This document shows positions 1 through 8,588 of a stretch of 64,000 bases of DNA, piece by piece; the stretch's first letter is position 1, and every line of letters begins with the position of its first letter. Position numbers and translations under genes: made by a program. The notes below the pieces were generated by a model. The model worked only from the letters and a program-made list of their open reading frames with translations. It did not search any database and was not told where the DNA came from. Location: contig NZ_FMVW01000003.1 of the NCBI RefSeq assembly GCF_900102695.1, positions 1 through 64,000 on the forward strand. The letters run 5' to 3'. The stretch is from Afifella marina DSM 2698 (lineage in GTDB: Bacteria; Pseudomonadota; Alphaproteobacteria; Rhizobiales; Afifellaceae).

Positions 1-204
1 CCCTGGGGCAAAGCGATCTACAAGCGGCGCAAGGAGACGGTGGAACGCTCCTTTGCCGATGCAAAGCAGCTCCATGGCCACCGCTACGCCCGGTTCCGAA
101 GTCTGAGCCGCGTCTCCAGCCAGTGCCTGCTCGCCGCCGCCGCTCAGAACATCAAGAAGATGGCCATCGCACTCAGCCGGATGCCGGCTCCGAGCCCCGC
201 ATGA
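1..204 (+). CDS. IS1182-type transposase, C-terminal fragment (partial at window edge)
   Basis: The open frame enters from the left edge and stops at TGA 202-204, giving 67 residues. The segment ETVERSFADAKQLHG followed by HRYARFRSL is the signature of the C-terminal DDE domain of IS1182-like (IS5-related) transposases; the E of ETVERSF is normally the last catalytic acid. Only the tail is visible, so I cannot say whether the gene is intact. It sits downstream of livF in convergent orientation, so the insertion sequence probably landed behind the transporter operon. Confidence 0.8.
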   Translation, partial: PWGKAIYKRRKETVERSFADAKQLHGHRYARFRSLSRVSSQCLLAAAAQNIKKMAIALSRMPAPSPA

Positions 205-263
205 GGGCCCCCAGCATCCGCTTCGACGTAGACAGACAAAATCGAGCAGCGATCCGCATCACC

Positions 264-297
264 ACAAAAAACAAACCCCGCCAAAAATGACGGGGTT
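264..297 (-). terminator. Intrinsic terminator for the liv operon (minus strand)
   Basis: Read on the minus strand, AACCCCG pairs with CGGGGTT across a 10-base loop and is followed by TGTTTTTTG. It lies about 65 bases past the livF stop and fits a rho-independent terminator. The element may belong to the end of the neighbouring insertion sequence. Confidence 0.6.
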
Positions 298-310
298 CGT
301 CAGCAGTCTG

Positions 311-340
311 ACGGGCGCCCGCGGGCGCCCGTTTTTCTTT
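311..340 (+). terminator. GC-rich hairpin with T-tract (plus strand)
   Basis: ACGGGCGCCC and GGGCGCCCGT form a near-perfect palindromic stem followed by TTTTTCTTT on the plus strand. It would stop transcription coming out of the transposase gene before it runs antisense into livF. Confidence 0.55.
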
Positions 341-360
341 GTCGGTTATGGCGAACGCGT

Positions 361-1086
361 TCAGAGCCCGAGATAGGCCTCGCGCACCTTCGGATCGTCA
401 TGCAGCGCCTTGGCGGATTCAGCCAGAACGATCTCGCCGGATTCCAGCACATAGCCGCGCGAGGCGACCGAGAGGGCGAGCGATGTGTTCTGTTCCACGA
501 GCAGGATGGAGGTTCCCGCTTCGTGGATCTTGACGAGAGCATCGTGGACTTCGTCGACGACGATTGGCGCCAAGCCGTGGCTCGGCTCGTCGAGGATGAG
601 AAGGCGCAGATTGAGCATCATGGCACGGCCGAGGACGACCATCTGCTGCTCACCGCCAGACAAGGTTCCGGCCCATTGCCGCCGCCGCTCCTTGAGGCGC
701 GGAAACAGCGTGAAGGCCTTCTCCAAGCGTTCCTTGTAAACGGGGTCCTGGCGCAGGGTGTAGGCACCGAGCAGCAGGTTCTCCTCCACCGTCATGTCCG
801 GAAAGACATGGCGCCCCTCCGGCACATGGGCGATGCCGAGCTTCGGGATCTCATGCGCCTTCAGCGACATCAGATCCGTGCCGTCGAAGGTGATACGTCC
901 GCGCGACTTCGGCACGAGCCGCGAAATGGTGCGCAGGAGCGTGCTCTTGCCAGCCGTATTCGCGCCGATGACGCAGACGAACTCGCCGGCATGCACGTCG
1001 AGGCTGACGCCGTGCAAAACGTCGGAGCCGTCGTAGCCGGCATACACATCCTCAACCGACAGGAGAGTGGGTGTCGTGTCGCTCAT
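361..1086 (-). CDS. livF: Branched-chain amino acid-type ABC transporter ATP-binding protein LivF
   Basis: Second cytoplasmic ATPase of a HAAT-family importer, about 241 residues, the usual LivF length. Visible motifs are Walker A GANTAGKST (T where G is usual), the LivF hallmark HVPEGRHVFPDMTVEENL, the signature LSGGEQQM and Walker B LLILDEPSHGLAP. I chose the ATG at 1086 (MSDTTP) because GAGG lies about 8 bases upstream; an ATG at 1104 overlapping the livG stop is possible. It is the last gene of the minus-strand operon binding protein-livH-livM-livG-livF. Substrate is inferred only from family; the neighbouring aldehyde dehydrogenase suggests it need not be leucine. Confidence 0.9.
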   Translation of the reverse strand: MSDTTPTLLSVEDVYAGYDGSDVLHGVSLDVHAGEFVCVIGANTAGKSTLLRTISRLVPKSRGRITFDGTDLMSLKAHEIPKLGIAHVPEGRHVFPDMTVEENLLLGAYTLRQDPVYKERLEKAFTLFPRLKERRRQWAGTLSGGEQQMVVLGRAMMLNLRLLILDEPSHGLAPIVVDEVHDALVKIHEAGTSILLVEQNTSLALSVASRGYVLESGEIVLAESAKALHDDPKVREAYLGL

Positions 1087-1096
1087 TCTGGCGGCC

Positions 1097-1819
1097 TCAT
1101 TCATATTCCTGTCCGAGATAGGCCCGCACGACCTCCGGATGTCTCGCAATTTCTTCGGGTGAGCCTTCGGCGATCTTCTTGCCGAAGTTCAAAACGACGA
1201 TGCGCTCGCACAGCGTCATGATGGCGTGCATGTGATGCTCGACGACGACGACGGCGAGGCCGTCGCGGCTCAAGGAACGGATGAGGTCCATGATCTCTTC
1301 CATCTCCACACGGTTGAGCGCCGCCATCACCTCATCGAGAAGGAGCCCTTTCGGCTTCGTCGCCAGAGCCCGCGCCACCTCCACCCGCGCCCTTTCGGGA
1401 AAGGATAGGTCTGCCGCCTTCTTGCCGGCGATGTCGGCGAGGCCCACCCGCGCGAGGCAGGTTTTTGCGAGCTCGCGCGCATCGTGGACATTGGCGCGCA
1501 GAAGGCCGCCGATCAGCACGTTGTCGAGCACGGTCGCCTCCATGAAGAGGGCGACGTTCTGAAAGGTCTTGGTGAGACCGCGCGCTGCCACCTTGTGCGG
1601 CTTCAGACCGGTGATGTCCTCGCCTTCGAGGCGCACCGTGCCGTCCGTCGGCTTGTGTAGGCCAACGAGCGTGCTGAAGAGCGTCGATTTTCCGGCGCCG
1701 TTCGGACCGATCAGGCCGACGATCTCGCCGGGAGCGACATCGAAGGACACGCTGTCGAGGGCCGCCAGGCCACCGAAATGCTTGCTGATGCCATCGACTT
1801 CGAGGATCGCCTGTCTCAT
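1097..1819 (-). CDS. livG: Branched-chain amino acid-type ABC transporter ATP-binding protein LivG
   Basis: First ATPase subunit, 240 residues. Walker A is GPNGAGKST and LTKTFQNVALF is the typical LivG segment. The signature region reads LSFPERARVEVARAL instead of LSGGQ, and Walker B is LLLDEVMAALNRVE with V in place of the usual P; both variants occur in LivG relatives. The start overlaps the livM stop by four bases (ATGA), so translation is probably coupled. An apparent upstream extension of this frame runs antisense-like through livM and is not real. Confidence 0.9.
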   Translation of the reverse strand: MRQAILEVDGISKHFGGLAALDSVSFDVAPGEIVGLIGPNGAGKSTLFSTLVGLHKPTDGTVRLEGEDITGLKPHKVAARGLTKTFQNVALFMEATVLDNVLIGGLLRANVHDARELAKTCLARVGLADIAGKKAADLSFPERARVEVARALATKPKGLLLDEVMAALNRVEMEEIMDLIRSLSRDGLAVVVVEHHMHAIMTLCERIVVLNFGKKIAEGSPEEIARHPEVVRAYLGQEYE

Positions 1820-2787
1820 GACGACTTCCTCCTGCGAAGGCGAGAGACGCCGTTGGTGATCAACGCGAGGATGCCGCGCGGTTCGATCAGGATGATGGCG
1901 ATCAGCATGACCCCGAAAGCGAGCTGCGACAGGCCGGCGCCGCGCGAGGAGAGAAGCACATTCGCCATCTCCTCCATCGGCACGATCAGGAAGGCTCCAA
2001 TGATCGGCCCGACCACCGTTCCGGCGCCGCCCAGAATGGCGATGATCGCGGCCCGCACCGAGATCGGGATGATGCCGAAAACGGCCTCCGGATCGAAGAA
2101 ATACGTGAACTGAGCGTAGAGCGTGCCGAGCGTCGCCGTGAGCGCGGCGGAAATGACGGCCGCTGAGATCTTCACCTGCGTGGTGTTGACGCCGACCACT
2201 TCGGCGGCCTCCGGATTTTCCTTCAACGCGCGCAGCCGGTAGCCGAGGCTGCTGTGGCGGATCCAAACGAAGACGCCGGAGATGACGACGAGCGCGCCCA
2301 GCATGATGTAATAATAGGGCATCGTGCTTTTGAACTGCAGAAGCCAGAAGCTGTCTGGAGAGAACGGCACGGAAAGACCGACAGGCCCGCCCGTCACCGA
2401 TGTCCAGGAGCCCGCAATCACGCGCAGCACCTCGCTGAAGGCGAGCGTCGCAAGGGCAAAATAATGCCCACGCAGCTTCATCGTCGGAAAGCTCAAGAGA
2501 TAGGCGGCAACCGCGGCGATCGCCGCGCCCGCCAGCATGCCGATCCACGGCGACAGGCCGAAATTGATCAGAAGGATCGTTGAGGTGTAGGCCCCGAGCC
2601 CGAAGAAGGCAGCGTGGCCGAGCGAAATCTGATTGGCGAGACCGCCGACGATGTTCCAGGCCTGACCGAGCGCCGCAAAGAGGAGCGCGAGCGTCAGGAC
2701 ACGGATCGCATAACCGGTCGGATCGAGAAACGTCGGGACAATGGCGGCGGCCACAAGGACCACCGCACCGGTAATCCACCACTTCAT
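1816..2787 (-). CDS. livM: Branched-chain amino acid-type ABC transporter permease LivM
   Basis: Inner-membrane permease of 323 residues with many hydrophobic segments, starting with an N-terminal anchor near residues 5-20. The motif GQAWNIVGGLANQISLGHAA (residues about 41-60) and the later EN-P-EAAEVVGVN region are characteristic of LivM. It overlaps livH by four bases (ATGA at 2784-2787) and livG by four, which indicates one operon with coupled translation. Confidence 0.92.
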   Translation of the reverse strand: MKWWITGAVVLVAAAIVPTFLDPTGYAIRVLTLALLFAALGQAWNIVGGLANQISLGHAAFFGLGAYTSTILLINFGLSPWIGMLAGAAIAAVAAYLLSFPTMKLRGHYFALATLAFSEVLRVIAGSWTSVTGGPVGLSVPFSPDSFWLLQFKSTMPYYYIMLGALVVISGVFVWIRHSSLGYRLRALKENPEAAEVVGVNTTQVKISAAVISAALTATLGTLYAQFTYFFDPEAVFGIIPISVRAAIIAILGGAGTVVGPIIGAFLIVPMEEMANVLLSSRGAGLSQLAFGVMLIAIILIEPRGILALITNGVSRLRRRKSS

Positions 2788-3644
2788 CGTGCCGCTCCAA
2801 TCAATCCGGTCGGCCGCACCGCCAACACCGTCAGGAAGACGATGAACAGGACGAGGTTTTGCAGCTGGATCGGGAAGAACAGGGTGGAGACGGACTGGAT
2901 GACGCCGACGGCGAAGCCGCCGACGACCGCACCCGCCACGCTGCCGAGGCCGCCCAGCACCACGACCGTGAACATGAGCACGACGAATTGGTGGCCGACG
3001 GTCGGATGTACGGTGAAGTAAGGCAGGATCACCGCGCCTCCGAAGGCCGTCATGCCGACGCCGAGGCCGAAAGCGATCTGACGCATGCGATCAGCGTTGA
3101 TGCCCATCAGGTTCGCCGCCATCGGATCCTGGGCGGTGGCACGCATCGCCCGCCCGTACCAGGTCTTGTTGGTGAAGAGCCAGAGAGCTGCAGCCGACAG
3201 AAGCGCCATCAGGAAGGCCGCGAGATAGGGAATGCCGATGAACAGGGGCCCAATCCGCAAGGTCGAGGTCTGATAGCTCGTCGTCACCGAATGGAAGTCG
3301 GACCCGAAAACGATCAGCGTCAGGTTCTCAATGACGATGAGCAGGCCGACCGTGACAAAGATCTGTGCCACTGGCGGGGCGTTCAACACCCGTTGGATGA
3401 GCGTCATCTGGACGACGACGCCGAGCCCGAAGATCACCACGAAGGATAGAAACGAGCCGATCAGAGGATCGAGCCCCAGGAACTTCCAGGCGAAGTACGC
3501 AACGAACATGCCAAGGGTCAAAAACTCCGCCTGCGCGAAGTTGACGATGCCCATGACGCCGAAGACCAGGGTCAGCCCGATGGAGATGACGGCGTAAACG
3601 CCGCCGATCATCAACCCATCGAGCACGGCTTGGATGAAGGCCAT
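2784..3644 (-). CDS. livH: Branched-chain amino acid-type ABC transporter permease LivH
   Basis: Permease of 286 residues, the standard LivH length. GLMIGGVYAVISIGLTLVFG and MGIVNFAQAEFLTLGM near the N-terminus are the family signature, and MRATAQDPMAANLMGIN is the conserved cytoplasmic EAA-like loop. The ATG at 3644 is preceded by AGAGAG. It follows the binding-protein gene by about 40 bases in the same operon. Confidence 0.93.
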   Translation of the reverse strand: MAFIQAVLDGLMIGGVYAVISIGLTLVFGVMGIVNFAQAEFLTLGMFVAYFAWKFLGLDPLIGSFLSFVVIFGLGVVVQMTLIQRVLNAPPVAQIFVTVGLLIVIENLTLIVFGSDFHSVTTSYQTSTLRIGPLFIGIPYLAAFLMALLSAAALWLFTNKTWYGRAMRATAQDPMAANLMGINADRMRQIAFGLGVGMTAFGGAVILPYFTVHPTVGHQFVVLMFTVVVLGGLGSVAGAVVGGFAVGVIQSVSTLFFPIQLQNLVLFIVFLTVLAVRPTGLIGAAR

Positions 3645-3686
3645 GCAGCTCTCTAGCGAAATGTTGAACGTTCGGGGCGGAGCCGG

Positions 3687-5012
3687 CTATTTGCCGGCCC
3701 ACACAGCATCTTTCGTGGCGACATCGTCCGGCCAGACCGTCGTCAGATCCTCGCCGCGCCATTGCACGATGATCGGCTTGGCGAGCGTGTTGAGGCCGGT
3801 TTCGTCGAAATCGACCCCGCCGCCAGGGATGATGCCCGCCCATCCGCCTTCGAAACGGTTGTTGCGCAAGGCCTCGCGCAGCGCATCGGAATCGGTGTCG
3901 CCCGAGATCTCGAGAGCCTTCGCAAGCACGTCGAGGCAAACGGCGTGCTCGATCGCTTCGTGCACCATGAAGTAGCCAAAGCGCTCCTTGAACGGGTCCG
4001 TCAGTTCGGGGGCGAGATCGTAATTGCTCGGCGCCACCGAGAAGACGTTTTCGGCATATTCGCCGAGTGCCGCCCGGAAGTCCGGGATGACATAGCCGCC
4101 GGCCCCGCCGATCACCGGCATGTCGATACCCTGCTGGCGCATCGTGCGGATGATCTGCACGCCATCGTTGAGATAGGAACAGGGGAAGACCGCGTCGGCA
4201 TTTGTGCCGCGCAACTGGTTGATCAACGGCGTGACATCGGTGATGCCGAGAGGATAGGCCTCATCCATCACCACCTCGATGCCGAGCTCGGCCGCGGTCT
4301 CGCGGAGACCGCCGGCCTGCGACGTGCCGAAGGCGGTGTCCTCGTACATGATGGCAATCGACTTCAACGGCTTGCCGGCCTTCTCGGCCACGCCCGCCGG
4401 ACCCTGCAACTGCGCCGCGCCCATCGTCGTCGCCTTGGAGATCACCTGGAAGACGTTCTTGAAGCCGCGGCCCGTGATCATGTCGGAAAACGACATGGTG
4501 AGAAGCGGCACGTCGCGCCGTTCCGTCGCCTCCGACAGAGCGAGAGACAGCGACGACGCATAGGCGCCGAGGATCGCCACGACATTCTGCTGGGCGATCA
4601 GGCGCTGGCCGACGGTCGCCGCATTGGTTGGCGTTGAGGTCGAATCGGCGATGATCAGGTTGATCTTGGCGCCACCGAGAGCCTTGATGCCGCCATTGTC
4701 GTTGATCTGGTCGGCGGCGAGCTGAATGCCGTTGCGCGAGTTCACACCGAATTGCGCATTGGCGCCCGACAGCGGCACCACCACGCCGACATTGACGTCG
4801 GAACCCTGGGCGCGAGCGATCTTCGAAAGATAGGGGGTCGCAAGCGTCGCCGCGCCTGCGGCCAGAAAATGTCGCCGGTTGAGAGCGAAGCGCGAAGGCC
4901 CCTTCGCCGAGCTGGCCGGGCTCTTCGTCTCGCACGTCTTCGAAACCGAGTTCTCAAGCGATCCCTGCCTTGCGTCGGCGAAATCGATCGGTCCCTTGCC
5001 TTTCCGGTCCAT
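3687..5012 (-). CDS. Tat-exported substrate-binding protein of the HAAT ABC transporter
   Basis: 441-residue periplasmic binding protein (LivK/AmiC-like, Peripla_BP_6 type). A twin-arginine signal, LNRRHFLAAGAATLA, lies at about residues 43-57 and ends near ARAQG; the mature part starts NVGVVVPLSGANAQFG and contains QLAADQIN, typical of the family. The ATG at 5012 is well set by GGGAGG six bases upstream, so the unusual 43-residue stretch before the twin arginines appears genuine. The Tat route suggests folding before export. First gene of the liv operon, divergent from the aldehyde dehydrogenase. Confidence 0.9.
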   Translation of the reverse strand: MDRKGKGPIDFADARQGSLENSVSKTCETKSPASSAKGPSRFALNRRHFLAAGAATLATPYLSKIARAQGSDVNVGVVVPLSGANAQFGVNSRNGIQLAADQINDNGGIKALGGAKINLIIADSTSTPTNAATVGQRLIAQQNVVAILGAYASSLSLALSEATERRDVPLLTMSFSDMITGRGFKNVFQVISKATTMGAAQLQGPAGVAEKAGKPLKSIAIMYEDTAFGTSQAGGLRETAAELGIEVVMDEAYPLGITDVTPLINQLRGTNADAVFPCSYLNDGVQIIRTMRQQGIDMPVIGGAGGYVIPDFRAALGEYAENVFSVAPSNYDLAPELTDPFKERFGYFMVHEAIEHAVCLDVLAKALEISGDTDSDALREALRNNRFEGGWAGIIPGGGVDFDETGLNTLAKPIIVQWRGEDLTTVWPDDVATKDAVWAGK

Positions 5013-5028
5013 ACTTTCCTCCCACTCT

Positions 5029-5100
5029 ATGATTGTCTTATTGAATGAAGTGTTGCGGCATCAAACGCGCTCGTCAAGTTAAAACTGCTCATACAATCAT
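5029..5100. promoter_or_regulatory. Divergent promoter region with candidate operators (TCATACAATCAT and half-site)
   Basis: The 157-base gap between the liv operon and the dehydrogenase gene contains TCATACAATCAT at 5089-5100 and the related half ATGATTGT at 5029-5036. The same 12 bases in opposite orientation (ATGATTGTATGA) recur at 6695-6706, downstream of the dehydrogenase. On the minus strand TTGACG (5072-5077) could be a -35 box for liv, with a poor -10 seventeen bases further on. I infer a shared regulator; its identity is not visible here. Confidence 0.45.
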
Positions 5101-5169
5101 ACGTGGACGTTGGCATCGGTTTCTGCCAATTTCGCCGCCAACGATGACACGACGACATGGGAGGTCAGC

Positions 5170-6636
5170 ATGCAGCGCTACGGGCATTTCATCGGCGGGA
5201 GCTTTGTCGATCCGGCCGAAGGCGAATGGTTTGAGACGAAAAACCCCTATACGGGAGAGGCCTGGGCGGAGATCGCTCGAGGGACGAAGTCCGATATCGA
5301 AAAGGCCGTCGCGGCGGCCGAAGCCGGCTTCGAAGAGTGGAGCGCCATAAAACCCTCGGCACGCGGCAAGGCACTTTACCGGCTCGCAGAACACATCGAA
5401 GCGGACGCCGAGCGGCTGGCGGAAATCGAGGTCCGCGACAACGGCAAGCTCTATGCGGAGATGTTCTCGCAGACGAAATATCTCGCCGAATGGTACCGCT
5501 ATTACGGCGGGCTCGCCGACAAGATCGAGGGCGCCGTCATCCCGACGGACAAGGGCGGGATCTTCAACTTCACCCGCTATGAGCCTCTCGGCGTCGTCGG
5601 CATGATCACGCCCTGGAACTCGCCGCTCCTGCTGCTCGCATGGAAGCTCGCGGCGGCGCTTGCCGCGGGCAATACGGCGGTGATCAAGCCGTCGGAATTC
5701 ACCTCTGCCTCGACACTCGAATTCATGACGCTCTTCGAAAAGGCCGGTTTCCCGGCGGGCGTCGTCAACACGGTCACAGGCTTCGGCGTCGAAGCGGGGG
5801 CGCCGCTCGTGGAGCATCCGCGCGTCTCCAAGATCGCTTTCACCGGGTCCGATATTGGCGGGCAGAAGGTCTATGAGACGGCCGCAAAACAGATCAAACA
5901 CGTCTCGCTCGAACTCGGCGGCAAATCCCCCAACGTCGTGTTCGAAGACGCGGAGATCGACGCCGCGGTGATGGGGGCGATCTCCGGCATCTTCGCCGCC
6001 ACGGGCCAGACCTGCATCGCGGGTTCGAGGCTTCTTTTGCAGCGCTCGATCCACGATCGCTTCGTGGAGCGGCTCCTGGAGGTGGCCCGCGAGGCGAAGA
6101 TTGGCGACCCAATGCTGGCAGACACCAATGTCGGCCCGGTCACCACCCCGGCGCAATATCGCAAGGTTCTGGACTACATCGAAATCGCCCGGGCCGAAGG
6201 CGCGAAATGCGTCCTCGGCGGCAAACCGGTCGAGGATCAGCCGGGCGGGCAGTTCGTCGAGCCGACGGTCTTCACCGGCGTCAGCAACGAGATGCGCATC
6301 GCCCAGGAGGAGGTGTTCGGCCCGGTCCTCGCCGTCATCCCGTTCGAGGATGAAGACGATGCGGTGCGGATCGCCAATGCCGTCGATTTCGGCCTCGCGG
6401 CCGGCGTGTGGACGAAGGATATGGGCCGCGCCCTGCGTATGTCGGAGCGGCTGCGCGCCGGCACGGTCTGGGTCAACACCTATCGCGCCATCAGCTACAC
6501 CTCACCCTTCGGCGGCTTCAAACGCAGCGGTATCGGCCGCGAAAGCGGTCTCGAAGCCATCAAGGAATACCTCCAGGTGAAGTCGGTGTGGATCGCCACG
6601 GAAACCTCCGTCGCCAATCCCTTCATCATCCGCTGA
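5170..6636 (+). CDS. NAD(P)-dependent aldehyde dehydrogenase family protein
   Basis: 488-residue ALDH-superfamily enzyme oxidising an aldehyde to its acid. Seen are the NAD-binding region WNSPLLLLAWKLAAALAAGN, TGSDIGGQ, the general-base glutamate in VSLELGGKSPN, the catalytic cysteine in ATGQTCIAGS and EEVFGPVL. The ATG at 5170 follows GGGAGG; an in-frame upstream extension lacks a ribosome site. Divergent from the liv importer and sharing an operator-like motif with it, it may oxidise a compound derived from the imported substrate. Best relatives are probably betaine-aldehyde or semialdehyde dehydrogenases, but the substrate cannot be read from sequence. Confidence 0.9.
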   Translation: MQRYGHFIGGSFVDPAEGEWFETKNPYTGEAWAEIARGTKSDIEKAVAAAEAGFEEWSAIKPSARGKALYRLAEHIEADAERLAEIEVRDNGKLYAEMFSQTKYLAEWYRYYGGLADKIEGAVIPTDKGGIFNFTRYEPLGVVGMITPWNSPLLLLAWKLAAALAAGNTAVIKPSEFTSASTLEFMTLFEKAGFPAGVVNTVTGFGVEAGAPLVEHPRVSKIAFTGSDIGGQKVYETAAKQIKHVSLELGGKSPNVVFEDAEIDAAVMGAISGIFAATGQTCIAGSRLLLQRSIHDRFVERLLEVAREAKIGDPMLADTNVGPVTTPAQYRKVLDYIEIARAEGAKCVLGGKPVEDQPGGQFVEPTVFTGVSNEMRIAQEEVFGPVLAVIPFEDEDDAVRIANAVDFGLAAGVWTKDMGRALRMSERLRAGTVWVNTYRAISYTSPFGGFKRSGIGRESGLEAIKEYLQVKSVWIATETSVANPFIIR

Positions 6637-6692
6637 GGTCGAAAATCGCTTCGTTTGGATGCGGATCGATTTTCCGTGATTGACCCCATCAG

Positions 6693-6715
6693 TTATGATT
6701 GTATGATCATCATAA
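6693..6715. promoter_or_regulatory. Second copy of the shared operator-like motif, within an inverted repeat
   Basis: TTATGAT (6693-6699) and ATCATAA (6709-6715) are perfect inverted arms nine bases apart, and ATGATTGTATGA (6695-6706) matches the motif in front of the liv operon. The site lies about 70 bases before a GGGAGGAAAG-ATG start, the same arrangement as in front of the binding-protein gene (about 77 bases). Confidence 0.45.
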
Positions 6716-6774
6716 TAAGAAAATGAGCGGAGGCGCTCTCTGTGAGCGTCTTCGTCACCTCATAGGGAGGAAAG

Positions 6775-6978
6775 ATGGACCGTTCGGCGGCAGCCGCGTT
6801 GGAAGACGCGCGGCACGTGTCGAGCCCGCGCGGCGATGCCGCAAAGGCGCGAACCTTCCGGCCGGCGCAATCCGGCGGATCTGCCCGGCAGCATCACTCC
6901 CGCACATCAAGACCTGCCCTCACCCAGCGACCAGTCAAGTCGCCGGCGATGAGGCGGGGTCACCATGGCCAAATCTAA
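6775..6978 (+). CDS. Short ORF with strong ribosome site, function unknown
   Basis: 67 codons starting at an ATG behind CATAGGGAGGAAAG. The site and first codons (ATGGACCG) almost copy the start region of the liv binding-protein gene, but the rest of the peptide (Arg/Ser/Ala-rich) matches nothing I recognise. It may be a remnant of a duplicated gene start or a translated leader for the downstream gene at 7009. The rest of 6637-7008 holds only the operator-like motif and no other supportable gene. Confidence 0.3.
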   Translation: MDRSAAAALEDARHVSSPRGDAAKARTFRPAQSGGSARQHHSRTSRPALTQRPVKSPAMRRGHHGQI

Positions 6979-7008
6979 AGAGAGCTCAGGAAAGAAGGGA
7001 CCTTAAAG

Positions 7009-7389
7009 ATGGATCAGAAGATGTTCGAGAAGGGGCTCGCCAAGCGCAAGGGGACGCTCGGGGCGGAATATGTGGAGCGCAACCTCGCCGCGGCCGACGA
7101 TTTCAGCCTGCCCTTTCAGGAGGCCATGACCGCCTGGTGCTGGGGCTTCGGCTGGGGCGATGAGGCCATCCCGCCGAAAACCCGCAGCCTCATGAATCTC
7201 GCCATGCTTGGCGCCCTCGGCCGCTGGCACGAATGGGAAACGCATTGCCGTGGCGCCCTGACGAACGGCGTCTCCAAGGAAGAGATCCGCGCCGCCGTCC
7301 ATGTCGTGGCGATTTATGCGGGCGTGCCATGCGGTGTGGAATGCTTCCGCATCGCACGCCGCGTTTTGGAAGAAGCCGGCGAACTCTGA
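7009..7389 (+). CDS. Carboxymuconolactone decarboxylase family protein
   Basis: 126-residue protein of the CMD/AhpD-like all-helical family. The segment KTRSLMNLAMLGALGRWHEW, then HCRGALTNGVSKEEIRAAV and the HVVAIYAGVPCGVECFR helix, is the typical PcaC-like pattern. Such proteins include 4-carboxymuconolactone decarboxylase and peroxidase-like enzymes of aromatic catabolism; the exact activity is not determined. It lies on the same strand as the aldehyde dehydrogenase and may belong to the same pathway. Confidence 0.8.
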   Translation: MDQKMFEKGLAKRKGTLGAEYVERNLAAADDFSLPFQEAMTAWCWGFGWGDEAIPPKTRSLMNLAMLGALGRWHEWETHCRGALTNGVSKEEIRAAVHVVAIYAGVPCGVECFRIARRVLEEAGEL

Positions 7390-7489
7390 GCCCAACGTTG
7401 CGGCCCGATCGTGCCCTCAAAGGCGCGGATCGGGCGGTGCCCGCACCCGCCGCCACAAGCGGCTCAGACGAAAATCGCCATGATGATCG

Positions 7490-7523
7490 ACGAGGCCGTC
7501 CGTGACACGGGCCGCCTCGTTTC
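7490..7523. terminator. Hairpin between convergent genes
   Basis: ACGAGGC (7490-7496) pairs with GCCTCGT (7514-7520), followed by TTT on the plus strand. It sits between the convergent CMD-family gene and aldo/keto reductase gene and could serve both directions. Confidence 0.4.
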
Positions 7524-7539
7524 GCATCTCCCTTGAGTG

Positions 7540-8577
7540 TCAGCCCGCGATCGGCGGATTAAGCCGCGCAAAACCTTCCTGCCGGCGGTAAGGGAAATGC
7601 GGATAGGGCGCGATCACGGCACTCGCTTCGTCCAGCGTCGCGATCTGCGCCTCCGTCAGGCTCCAGCCGACGGCGCCGAGATTCTGGCGAAGCTGTTCTT
7701 CGTTACGTGCCCCGATGATGACCGAGGAAACGGTCGGGCGCTGCAGCAACCAGTTGAGCGCAATCTGAGGCACCGTCCTGCCGGTCTCCTCGGCGATGGC
7801 GTCGAGGGCATCGACGACGCGGTAGAGATGCTCTTCCTCCACCGGCGGCCCGAAGCTCGCGGTCTCATGCAAGCGGCTTCCCTCCGGCAGCGGCGCGCCG
7901 CGGCGGACCTTGCCGGTGAGCCGGCCCCAGCCGAGCGGGCTCCAGACCATCGCCCCCAGCCCCTGATCGAGGCTGAGCGGCATCAGATCCCATTCGTAGT
8001 CGCGCCCGACCAGGGAGTAATAGACCTGGTTGGCGACATAGCGCGGCCAGCCATGGCGGTCGGCGATGGCGAGCGATTTCATGATCTGCCAGCCGGCGAA
8101 GTTGGAGACGCCGACATAGCGGACCTTGCCGGCGCGAACGAGCGTATCGAGCGTCGATAGGACTTCCTCGACCGGGGTGCCGGCATCGAAAGCGTGAAGC
8201 TGCAGGAGATCGATATAATCGGTCTGCAAGCGCCGCAGCGCATCCTCCACGGCCCGGATGAGCCGGAAGCGCGAGGAGCCTGCATCATTTGGCCCCTCGC
8301 CCATGGGAAGGCTCGTCTTCGTCGAGATCAGCACCTTGTCGCGCCGGCCCTTCAGCGCCTCGCCGAGCACGGTTTCCGACGCGCCGTCGGAATAGACATC
8401 GGCCGTATCGAAGAGGTTGACGCACGCCTCCAGGCAGATGTCCACGAGGCGGCGGGCTTCGGTCGCGTCGGAAGTGCCCCAATTGCCGAACAGCGGGCCG
8501 GTGCCGCCAAAAGTGCCTGCGCCGAAGCTGAGGACCGGTACCTTGAGGCCGGATTTGCCGAGGGGTCGATATTCCAT
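7540..8577 (-). CDS. Aldo/keto reductase
   Basis: 345-residue AKR-superfamily (beta/alpha)8 oxidoreductase using NAD(P)H. The catalytic tetrad can be placed: Asp and Tyr in NLFDTADVYSDG, Lys in LISTKTSL, His in LLQLHAFD. Further family marks are YVGVSNFAGWQ, WSPLGWGRLTGK and SSVIIGARN near the cofactor pocket. It is downstream of, and 11 bases from, the MFS transporter gene, so the two likely form an operon controlled by the divergent LysR regulator. Substrate unknown. Confidence 0.9.
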   Translation of the reverse strand: MEYRPLGKSGLKVPVLSFGAGTFGGTGPLFGNWGTSDATEARRLVDICLEACVNLFDTADVYSDGASETVLGEALKGRRDKVLISTKTSLPMGEGPNDAGSSRFRLIRAVEDALRRLQTDYIDLLQLHAFDAGTPVEEVLSTLDTLVRAGKVRYVGVSNFAGWQIMKSLAIADRHGWPRYVANQVYYSLVGRDYEWDLMPLSLDQGLGAMVWSPLGWGRLTGKVRRGAPLPEGSRLHETASFGPPVEEEHLYRVVDALDAIAEETGRTVPQIALNWLLQRPTVSSVIIGARNEEQLRQNLGAVGWSLTEAQIATLDEASAVIAPYPHFPYRRQEGFARLNPPIAG

Positions 8578-8588
8578 GCGATTGGTCC

